NCBI GenBank assembly: GCA_042095835.1 | Contig: JBELML010000118.1 | Span: 1 to 20,343 of the forward strand | Reading direction: 5' to 3' | Source: DATFKA01 sp042095835 | GTDB lineage: Bacteria > Bacteroidota > Bacteroidia > Chitinophagales > Saprospiraceae | Length of the DNA: 20,343 nucleotides | Shown here: piece after piece, positions 1 to 5,845 of the stretch | Position numbering within the stretch: position 1 is the first letter of the stretch | Layout: each line of letters starts with the position of its first letter | Notes under the pieces: generated by a model | Told to the model about the DNA's origin: nothing | The model's input: only the letters and a program-made list of their open reading frames with translations | Database searches by the model: none | Program-made: the position numbers and the translations under genes

Positions 1-77
1 TTGGTAATATTGTAGCCAACATCTCGATTTAATAGTCTAGTTCAAGCATAAAACGAATAACATCACTATATCAACAT

Positions 78-1466
78 ATGGAAAAGACACAAGCGTACAT
101 TCAGGAACATAAAGACAGGATGCTTTCAGAATTAATAGATTTTCTGAAAATACCTTCTGTAAGTGCAGACCCCGCTTTTACCGGCGATATGCTGGATGCG
201 GCCAACTTTGTAGCAGATCGATTGAAAGATGCTGGAGCAGATCAAGTGGAAGTGGTTCCCACAAAAGGACATCCAATTGTCTACGGTGAGAAAATCATCG
301 ACGCTTCTCTTCCGACTGTTCTGGTCTATGGACACTATGATGTACAGCCTGCTGACCCAGTCGAACTTTGGGATAATGATGCCTTTGATCCGGTGATCAA
401 AAAATCAGAACTCCATCCAGAAGGAGCTATTTTTGCACGCGGTTCAGCAGATGATAAAGGTCAAGTGTATATGCACGTGAAAGCTTTTGAGGCGATGTAT
501 GCACAAGGAGAATTGACCTGCAATGTCAAGTTCATGATTGAAGGAGAAGAGGAAGTGGGCTCTGACAACTTGGAACATTTCCTGCATGAGCGCAAGGAAA
601 AACTGGCCTGTGATGTCATCCTTATTTCAGACACTTCGATGATTGCCAATGATGTTCCCTCTATCAATACGGGACTGAGAGGCATCAGTTATATGGAGGT
701 GGCATTAACGGGCCCCAATAGAGATTTACACTCTGGGGTTTATGGCGGTGGCGTAGCTAATCCGATTAATATCCTTTGTAAAATGATTGCCTCGCTACAG
801 GATGAAAACAACCACATCACGATTCCAGGTTTTTATGATGATGTCGCTGTCGTCAGCGATGCAGAACGTAAGGCTATGAATGAGGCGCCATTCAGTTTGG
901 AGGATTATAAAAAGGATCTTGCCATCGGCTCTGTGCACGGAGAGGCCGGATACACTACCTTAGAGCGCACGACCATCCGACCAACGCTAGACGTAAATGG
1001 TATCTGGGGTGGATATACAGGAGAGGGTTCGAAAACGGTACTCCCTTCTAAAGCTTATGCAAAAATCAGTATGCGCTTGGTACCTAATCAAGAGGATGAA
1101 AAAATCAGTCAGCTTTTTGCGGATCATTTTCAAAGTATAGCTCCACCTTCGGTGAAGATTGATGTCACCTTCCATCATGGAGGCAAACCTGCGGTCACAC
1201 CTACTGACACACCGGAATATCAAGCGGCTAGCAAAGCTATGGAGCAAACTTTTGGAAAAACACCTATCCCACAACGTGGTGGTGGAAGTATTCCCATAGT
1301 CGCTTTATTCGAAGAGATTTTAGAAGTCAAAACGGTATTAATGGGTTTTGGATTGGACTCGGACTCTATCCATTCTCCCAATGAGCATTATGGGGTCTTC
1401 AACTACTTCAAAGGCATAGAAACCATTCCTTACTTCCATCATTATTATAAAGAATTAAAGGAGTGA
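78..1466 (+). CDS. M20 family metallopeptidase (dipeptidase)
   Basis: Cytosolic zinc-dependent peptidase of the M20 family, carnosinase/CNDP-like branch, expected to cleave dipeptides or similar small amide substrates. The 462-residue length is normal for this branch. Visible motifs: YGHYDVQPADP with metal-ligand His86 and catalytic Asp88; RGSADDKG with the bridging Asp at about 125; EGEEEVGS, whose Glu158 and Glu159 correspond to the general base and a metal ligand; and near the C-terminus DSIHSPNEHY with the last metal-ligand His. The LHSGVYGGGVANP stretch begins the lid (dimerisation) domain. The ATG at 78 follows an AT-rich leader without a Shine-Dalgarno sequence, as is usual in Bacteroidota. 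It appears monocistronic, since the next plus-strand element is a candidate small RNA. The family is secure; the substrate cannot be read from the sequence. Confidence 0.93.
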   Translation: MEKTQAYIQEHKDRMLSELIDFLKIPSVSADPAFTGDMLDAANFVADRLKDAGADQVEVVPTKGHPIVYGEKIIDASLPTVLVYGHYDVQPADPVELWDNDAFDPVIKKSELHPEGAIFARGSADDKGQVYMHVKAFEAMYAQGELTCNVKFMIEGEEEVGSDNLEHFLHERKEKLACDVILISDTSMIANDVPSINTGLRGISYMEVALTGPNRDLHSGVYGGGVANPINILCKMIASLQDENNHITIPGFYDDVAVVSDAERKAMNEAPFSLEDYKKDLAIGSVHGEAGYTTLERTTIRPTLDVNGIWGGYTGEGSKTVLPSKAYAKISMRLVPNQEDEKISQLFADHFQSIAPPSVKIDVTFHHGGKPAVTPTDTPEYQAASKAMEQTFGKTPIPQRGGGSIPIVALFEEILEVKTVLMGFGLDSDSIHSPNEHYGVFNYFKGIETIPYFHHYYKELKE

Positions 1467-1491
1467 TTTAAAAAATCAGGTGTTTTATATT

Positions 1492-1509
1492 TATTCAATT
1501 CATTGAATA
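1492..1509. repeat. Small inverted repeat after the dipeptidase gene
   Basis: TATTCAAT-TC-ATTGAATA: two perfect 8-bp arms around a 2-bp spacer, 26 bp after the dipeptidase stop. It is AT-only in its outer arms and has no immediate T-run, so it looks more like a protein-binding site or part of the transcript end than a strong terminator. Function is not known. Confidence 0.35.
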
Positions 1510-1541
1510 ACAATTATTTATATAATTTTTACCCATTAGTC

Positions 1542-1573
1542 AATGCACAAATTACGGCCGTAATTTGTGCATT
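1542..1573. repeat. Perfect 32-bp palindrome
   Basis: Positions 1542-1557 are the exact reverse complement of 1558-1573; the left arm starts AATGCACAAATTACGG and the centre is GGCC. As RNA it gives a stem of about 14 bp with a GGCC loop, followed by only a short T-rich stretch (TTTTGTC), so it could be a weak terminator for the dipeptidase transcript. As DNA it is a perfectly symmetric site for a dimeric regulator. It lies just upstream of the candidate small-RNA promoter at 1603. Confidence 0.6.
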
Positions 1574-1602
1574 TTGTCATTCTAGCGCCTGGAAGTAGCG
1601 CT

Positions 1603-1610
1603 TATATTTG
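1603..1610 (+). promoter_or_regulatory. Candidate Bacteroidota -7 element of the small RNA
   Basis: TATATTTG matches the TAnnTTTG -7 consensus of the Bacteroidota primary sigma factor. A TTTG at 1573-1576 lies about 26 bp upstream, which is longer than the usual 19-21 bp spacer, so the -33 half is uncertain. It places a transcription start near 1616. Confidence 0.45.
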
Positions 1611-1615
1611 TATTG

Positions 1616-1784
1616 TTAATAAGAACGATATACAAAATTAATTTGCAGACGACTAGGCTTTAGGACGACCGTATCTACCTATTGCCGTTATTAAAAGAAA
1701 TAGGGTGTTTAACCCATAAGATGAGTACTGTTTATAGGTTATTAATACGAAAATCCAGAATTAAAATTCTGGATTTTTCTTTTA
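1616..1784 (+). ncRNA. Candidate small non-coding RNA of about 165 nt
   Basis: An isolated transcription unit is suggested by a -7 element at 1603-1610 and a strong intrinsic terminator at 1750-1784, with no convincing reading frame between them. The predicted 5' end TTAATAA (1616-1622) is complementary to TTATTAA (1739-1745), just before the terminator, so the ends can close into a stem. Inside are two short possible hairpins, CCTATT (1678-1683) with AATAGG (1709-1714), and GGGT...ACCC around 1712-1724, which overlap and so would compete. GACGAC occurs twice, 15 nt apart. The end-closing stem with a mostly open centre recalls 6S RNA architecture, but I cannot assign it to a family. A short frame starting ATG at 1721 runs through the terminator hairpin and is not credible. 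Confidence 0.45.
1750..1784 (+). terminator. Intrinsic terminator of the candidate small RNA
   Basis: AAAATCCAGAATT (1750-1762) pairs perfectly with AATTCTGGATTTT (1765-1777), followed by a T-rich tract (TTTTTCTTTTA). This is a strong Rho-independent terminator on the plus strand. It is not placed to serve the dipeptidase gene, whose stop is nearly 300 bp away. Confidence 0.8.
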
Positions 1785-1832
1785 TATAAAAATTTTAGAT
1801 ACTTTAACCACCTATAAACCAATTCTTTGAAT

Positions 1833-1861
1833 GAAATTTACCACACAAAAATGGTGAAATT
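1833..1861. repeat. Imperfect stem-loop between the small RNA and micro-ORF 1
   Basis: AAATTTACCA (1834-1843) can pair with TGGTGAAATT (1852-1861) with a single bulge, and TTGATCAA follows directly. There is no T-run. It lies upstream of the predicted micro-ORF 1 promoter, so it could be a binding site rather than an RNA element. Nothing else is recognised between 1785 and 1912. Confidence 0.25.
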
Positions 1862-1912
1862 GATCAAAGCCAAACCCTTCCAAGTGTCCAATAACCTCCT
1901 CTACAAGCGTCT

Positions 1913-1920
1913 TATCTTTG
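1913..1920 (+). promoter_or_regulatory. Candidate -7 element of micro-ORF 1
   Basis: TATCTTTG matches TAnnTTTG. It lies 23 bp before the ATG of the 22-codon micro-ORF, which would give a leader of about 17 nt. No clear -33 TTTG is seen at the usual distance. Confidence 0.4.
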
Positions 1921-1943
1921 GCTAAATAACAAATCAACCGAAT

Positions 1944-2012
1944 ATGAAAAAAAATTACAATCCAACTTACCGTTCGGATAGTATTATAGTAGTGGATATT
2001 ATGACGCCATAA
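1944..2012 (+). CDS. Micro-ORF 1, MKKxY...VVDIMTP peptide (22 aa)
   Basis: A 22-codon frame, ATG to TAA, encoding a peptide that begins MKKNY and ends VVDIMTP. Evidence that it is translated: a -7-like element 23 bp upstream, an AT-rich leader, a dedicated terminator 43 bp downstream, and clear resemblance to a second micro-ORF at 2325 (MKKLY...TVDIIAP). Both have the identical leader ATAACAAATCA (here 1926-1936), 6-7 nt before the ATG. There is no membrane segment, signal peptide or cysteine. Very short Bacteroidota peptides starting MKKxYxxP are, as I recall, common and mostly uncharacterised. It could be a functional small protein, a precursor peptide or a leader peptide; I assign no function. 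It is too short for a coding-statistics test alone. Confidence 0.45.
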   Translation: MKKNYNPTYRSDSIIVVDIMTP

Positions 2013-2054
2013 GGTTTCTATAAATAACTATTTCACACTATACTTCTTCCAGAC

Positions 2055-2090
2055 AAAAGTGCTTCTGACTAGTCAGAAGCACTTTTTTTA
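2055..2090 (+). terminator. Intrinsic terminator after micro-ORF 1 (perfect 32-bp palindrome)
   Basis: Positions 2055-2070 (AAAAGTGCTTCTGACT) are the exact reverse complement of 2071-2086, and the right arm runs into a seven-T tract (2083-2089). This is a textbook Rho-independent terminator on the plus strand and closes the micro-ORF 1 unit. On the minus strand the T-run is shorter (four), but it might also stop transcripts leaving the DUF819 operon. Confidence 0.85.
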
Positions 2091-2167
2091 TTGTCCATCC
2101 AGGAGATTTTTTTGAAATAAACAAATAAAAAATTATCACAATGTGTATTTTTTATGATTCAAAAAAC

Positions 2168-2200
2168 ATTGATAATCAATATTTTATATATTTATATTTG
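2168..2200 (+). promoter_or_regulatory. Candidate promoter upstream of micro-ORF 2
   Basis: ATTG (2168-2171) and TATATTTG (2193-2200) are separated by 21 bp, fitting the TTTG/TAnnTTTG promoter layout of Bacteroidota with one mismatch in the -33 half. A start near 2207 would give micro-ORF 2 a leader of about 118 nt, long enough for RNA structure. The stretch 2091-2167 is very AT-rich and holds nothing recognised. Confidence 0.45.
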
Positions 2201-2269
2201 CTTTCTATTTCTACTTTCAGGTAGTAGAGAAGTGGTGTATCTGTCAGCATGGCTTTGATAAAGGCGTCC

Positions 2270-2277
2270 TATTTTTG
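2270..2277 (+). promoter_or_regulatory. Alternative -7 element closer to micro-ORF 2
   Basis: TATTTTTG matches TAnnTTTG, 47 bp before the micro-ORF 2 ATG. The nearest upstream TTTG (2254-2257) is too close (12 bp), so this is weaker than the promoter at 2168-2200. Confidence 0.25.
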
Positions 2278-2324
2278 TTCTATAAGGCCGAATACAAATC
2301 ACTTCACATAACAAATCATAAGAA

Positions 2325-2396
2325 ATGAAAAAACTATACACTGCACCTAAGAAGGGACCAATTACTGTTGACATAATAGCTCCCAAGCGGGCTTAG
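2325..2396 (+). CDS. Micro-ORF 2, MKKxY...VDIIAP peptide (23 aa)
   Basis: A 23-codon frame, ATG to TAG. The peptide begins MKKLYTAPKKG and carries TVDIIAP near the end, matching micro-ORF 1 at MKKxY and at VDI-[MI]-[TA]-P; it has four extra lysine or arginine residues. The 11-nt leader motif ATAACAAATCA (2308-2318) is identical to that of micro-ORF 1. A promoter-like pair lies at 2168-2200. Its stop codon overlaps the stop of the convergent DUF819 gene (2393-2395), and no terminator is visible before that gene, so a transcript would run antisense into DUF819. A rival reading is a 64-codon minus-strand frame (2386-2192) starting 6 nt after the DUF819 stop. I prefer the plus-strand frame because of the conserved leader and peptide pattern. 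Confidence 0.4.
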   Translation: MKKLYTAPKKGPITVDIIAPKRA

Positions 2397-3538
2397 ATCA
2401 ACCACCACTCCATTAATTTCGCAAAGGCTACTCCCAAAAAGTTACCGATTGCATAGCCCAATAATCCCATTGCTAGTCCAGCAATGACAACAGTTCGATT
2501 TTTAAGCACACTGGCAATTTGTCCTACAAAAGCAGGCCCGTATAGTGCTGCTGTCGAACTTATCAAGAAGGTATCTCTATCTATCTTGAATAGCCTGGCT
2601 AAAATGAGATGGAGTACAATAGTAGAAGACATCGCCAAGGCCGTAAATGCTAATATCTGGCCTCCGTTGGCGATTAAGTCTGAAAAATCTGCTTGTAGTC
2701 CTAAGGCCACACAAAAAATGAGTAAGAAATACTCTCCTATTTCATAGGTATATTTCCAGGACCTGACACGAGGTGAAAAGGAAACTAGAATACTCAATGC
2801 GGTCAGGCACAACATGATGAAACCTACCGACTGCATACTTCCAAAAAACAAAAAGGATAAACCTAGGCTAATCGCCAAAATAGCTACACTTGCAAGAATA
2901 GGGATCGGGCTTGATTTGAAGATCTCGGATATCGTTGGAAGCACTGCTACCTCTTGAGCAATTCTCTCCGAATCTTTGCCTTCTTCGTGTTGGAAAGCAG
3001 GTAATACCTTTTTCAGACTGACAGGTACAATCGAAGTGAGTAAAATGAGGTATAGTCCTCCAGTGACAATATCAGCCGCTGTCAATAAGATGATGTATTC
3101 TTGGTTGGCGGACAAAGCCATTCCTATCGCATTCATATTGGGTGTTCCGCCGGTATAAATACCTACCAACATTCCACCTACTTTCCAAGCTTCTCCTACC
3201 AAATCTTGAAAAATCAGGGTGCCAATAAAACAACTTATCAAGCCTGCTCCAATACAGAGCAAAAAAGACTTTAGGGCAGTACCGGTGTGCTGAACGACCT
3301 CGTTCAGTCGACTAGAAAATAGCAGTAGCGGAATTGCGATGGTAATACTTATTTCGGTTACCTGTTGGGCTAGCTCATCATGGATAGGAAAAGGCGTAAG
3401 GTTTCGAATTAAAATACCCACTAAATAACAAAGCACAATTGGACTTAGCCAATTGCTCCAAGTACTCCTTCGCTGATAAGCTAAAGTAGCGACTGGAAAA
3501 AATAGCAGTAGCAGTATTTGGATGATTAAATAGATCAC
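2393..3538 (-). CDS. DUF819 family multi-pass membrane protein
   Basis: Integral inner-membrane protein of 381 residues with about ten hydrophobic segments in two halves, and a central loop (about residues 175-215) rich in charged residues. The stretch VGIYTGGTPNMNAIGMAL (about residues 125-142) is the signature I associate with DUF819 (Bacillus YjcL-like) proteins, which look like secondary transporters; no substrate is established that I can state. It is the last gene of a minus-strand run: its ATG is only 3 nt after the stop of the Hsp100-like ATPase gene, so the two are probably co-transcribed and translationally coupled. Its stop overlaps the stop of micro-ORF 2 on the other strand. Family assignment is good; transport function is inferred. 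Confidence 0.82.
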   Translation of the reverse strand: MIYLIIQILLLLFFPVATLAYQRRSTWSNWLSPIVLCYLVGILIRNLTPFPIHDELAQQVTEISITIAIPLLLFSSRLNEVVQHTGTALKSFLLCIGAGLISCFIGTLIFQDLVGEAWKVGGMLVGIYTGGTPNMNAIGMALSANQEYIILLTAADIVTGGLYLILLTSIVPVSLKKVLPAFQHEEGKDSERIAQEVAVLPTISEIFKSSPIPILASVAILAISLGLSFLFFGSMQSVGFIMLCLTALSILVSFSPRVRSWKYTYEIGEYFLLIFCVALGLQADFSDLIANGGQILAFTALAMSSTIVLHLILARLFKIDRDTFLISSTAALYGPAFVGQIASVLKNRTVVIAGLAMGLLGYAIGNFLGVAFAKLMEWWLI

Positions 3539-3541
3539 TCG

Positions 3542-5809
3542 CTATAGCTTTTTGATTCGAATCGATTGATCAAAATCAATCAAGAGCTTACAATTCGAAG
3601 CATTATTATTTTGTAAAATCCAATTGGCAATTGGATTGACAATGGATTGCTCAATAGCCCGCTGAAGTGGCCGGGCTCCATATCGCTTATCGAATCCAAT
3701 TCTGCTGATGTGCTCTATCACATTTTGAGAGAACCGAACATCGATATTCTTTTTCGTAAATCCTTCTCTTTGCTTAAGCTCTTGTAGCTCCTTGACCGTG
3801 ATCTTTCGAATATCTTCCTCTAGTAATGGTTTAAAAATAACCACTCCATCTATTCGATTGACAAATTCGGGTCGAAAATGACGTCGAATAGCCGATTGAT
3901 ACACCTCCTCTCTACTTGTTGAATCTATAAAACTTGGCATGCCCTGATTCGTAGCCCCTAGATTAGAGGTCATGATGATAATGGTATTTTTAAAATTGGT
4001 TATTCTACCAAAGGCATCAACTAAAACGCCCTCATCTAAAACCGTCAAAAGTGCATCAAAGATAGAAGCATCTGCCTTTTCGATTTCATCAAGTAGCAAG
4101 ACTGAAAAAGGTCTTTCTCGAATTTCCTTCACCAGTTGACCATTGGATTGCCCGCTGCCTATCAGTCTAGTGATTTGTGCAGGATGGCGAAATTCACTCA
4201 TATCTATTCGGATGAGTGGCGTTCTTTTCTGCCCTTTTCCAAAAAAATAATCTGCTAAAGTTTTTGCACTAGCGGTCTTTCCTACACCTGTGGGACCAGC
4301 AAAAATAAGCGTACTGATCGGACGATCAGGAGCATTCAAACCCGCTTTAAAAACCTTGACTAAATCCATCATTTTATGGATAGCCTGTGGTTGGCCGATA
4401 ATTTTGGAGTGAAAAAAATCGTGAAGGTCCGTTTCATCCAGTAGTTGCTCGTCTCTTAAGAAAAGCTCAGGCAAGCCTGTTTGCTCTGCGAATAAACGCA
4501 AGACCTGATCTTGATTGATCAACTGCTCATTATTGATTTGAGCACGGTTGATACACTGACTCAAAAACTTGATACTTTTCCCTGGGAAATTCTCGTAGGG
4601 ATAATATCGCTGCAAGAGCCTATAGGAAGCATCTAATGCTTTTGGTTCGAATTGGATTCGTAAGTTTTTCTCGCTGTATTGGGCAAAGTTTCGGTTGATC
4701 GCATGGATTTGATTTTCCTCTAAATTCGCTAAGTCCACGATTTGGAAAAGCTCTACAAAGTTAGGTAGCAAGCGGCGCATACTTTCCAGCTCTTGAGGGC
4801 TGGCCTCGCCAATAATTTGCATTTTCCCTTGCTGTAAAAAAGGAAGGAAAAAAGCAGCGACACTACTTTCTGCTCCAGAACCACCAATTTCTAGCAAGCG
4901 GATCATAGAGATCACCCACAGAATCCCTTGAGCTCGCTCAAGTTCCTCAACGAGACGTTCGCAGGTTTCTTCCCATTCTCCCAAGTATTTAGCACTGGCC
5001 GTTATTCTTTGAGGGAGAATCCGCCAAAAAGAAAGGTCCAATTTTAGTGATTTGGCATGACCTAATACCTTTTTTATACTTTGCTGTAATACGGCAGATT
5101 TACCACTACCGGGTGCCCCAATGATGAGAATATTAGATCTGGTTTGCAGCATTTTATCAACAACCTGATCGACCTCTACTTCTCTTTCCCAGGCAGCATC
5201 TGGGCCAATAGAAATGTTCCGTTGTACGGCTTTTGAGAAAGGATAACGATCAGCCAATTTATTGAGGGTATCAAAATTGGGTTTTATAAAAGAGGGATCC
5301 CATTCAAACTCATCCTCTTCTTTGACACGCAAGAGAATAAAATCCAGCTTGGGTTGCTGAAATCGCATCAATTGGTAGATTTGCTCAGGTGGATACTTGT
5401 TCAAGTGATTATTGGCCTGATGAATAGCAAGTGCATCCAAGTGCTTCTGCTCATAATAGGGAAACTCATCATTAAAAATAGGCAAGTAGCATTCGTAATA
5501 GCCATAGATCGTCTGGCCATAAATAGCAGGCACCGGAATCGTCACATTATAAGGCAAGGGGTAAATCCCATTGGCATCTTTAAAAGCAGGCCGATAAGAA
5601 ACTTGAAGTATTTTAAGCTTCGCCTTTTTAAGCCTAACATCCGGGAATTCCTTGAATTTGCGGTAATCCCTTTTGAGATAGTTTTGGATTTTCAACTTCA
5701 GACTCTCCAAATCATGAGACATCGTCTCAATGGAGGTACCCACCAACTTACCGAGGATTTTATCCTCGGCTAATTCGAAGTAGACTAGTGGATATTTGAT
5801 TTTTTCCAT
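3542..5809 (-). CDS. Hsp100/Clp-like double AAA+ ATPase, degenerate first ATPase site
   Basis: A 755-residue cytosolic protein with two AAA+ modules of the ClpA/ClpB type. The N-terminal 200 residues do not resemble the Clp N-domain and are unrecognised. D1 has Walker A GAPGSGKS (231-238) and the pore-loop-like KYLGEWEE (274-281). Its Walker B position reads ILWVISMIR (296-304), without the acidic pair, and the usual arginine-finger ERRF is replaced by LPNFVELF (about 348-355). There is no ClpB-type coiled-coil M-domain. D2 has Walker A GPTGVGKT (505-512), Walker B LLLDEIEK (571-578), arginine finger FRPEFVNRID (645-654) and sensor-2 YGARPLQRAIE (710-720). In D2 the usual GAPPGYVGYEEGG pore loop is shortened to GSGQSNG, losing the tyrosine. 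No IGL/IGF ClpP-docking tripeptide is seen, so ClpP partnership is doubtful. It probably shares an operon with the rRNA methyltransferase (36-nt gap) and DUF819. A remodelling or unfolding role is inferred. Confidence 0.85.
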   Translation of the reverse strand: MEKIKYPLVYFELAEDKILGKLVGTSIETMSHDLESLKLKIQNYLKRDYRKFKEFPDVRLKKAKLKILQVSYRPAFKDANGIYPLPYNVTIPVPAIYGQTIYGYYECYLPIFNDEFPYYEQKHLDALAIHQANNHLNKYPPEQIYQLMRFQQPKLDFILLRVKEEDEFEWDPSFIKPNFDTLNKLADRYPFSKAVQRNISIGPDAAWEREVEVDQVVDKMLQTRSNILIIGAPGSGKSAVLQQSIKKVLGHAKSLKLDLSFWRILPQRITASAKYLGEWEETCERLVEELERAQGILWVISMIRLLEIGGSGAESSVAAFFLPFLQQGKMQIIGEASPQELESMRRLLPNFVELFQIVDLANLEENQIHAINRNFAQYSEKNLRIQFEPKALDASYRLLQRYYPYENFPGKSIKFLSQCINRAQINNEQLINQDQVLRLFAEQTGLPELFLRDEQLLDETDLHDFFHSKIIGQPQAIHKMMDLVKVFKAGLNAPDRPISTLIFAGPTGVGKTASAKTLADYFFGKGQKRTPLIRIDMSEFRHPAQITRLIGSGQSNGQLVKEIRERPFSVLLLDEIEKADASIFDALLTVLDEGVLVDAFGRITNFKNTIIIMTSNLGATNQGMPSFIDSTSREEVYQSAIRRHFRPEFVNRIDGVVIFKPLLEEDIRKITVKELQELKQREGFTKKNIDVRFSQNVIEHISRIGFDKRYGARPLQRAIEQSIVNPIANWILQNNNASNCKLLIDFDQSIRIKKL

Positions 5810-5845
5810 TCAAGTAAAATAAGAGTGTCAAGATACTAAAATCTA

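Noticed and set aside
1721..1789. A short ATG frame inside the candidate small RNA
   Set aside because: It would translate through the terminator hairpin and its T-tract, and has no similarity to the two micro-ORFs.
2192..2386. A 64-codon minus-strand frame starting 6 nt after the DUF819 stop
   Set aside because: Its spacing fits an operon, but the peptide has no recognisable family, and the opposite strand carries the micro-ORF 2 frame with a leader and peptide pattern repeated at 1926-2012. Not excluded, only less likely.
5354..5773. A 139-codon plus-strand frame opposite the Hsp100-like gene
   Set aside because: Antisense shadow; the composition is Ile/Leu/Arg-rich without a domain, while the minus strand carries a clear protein family.
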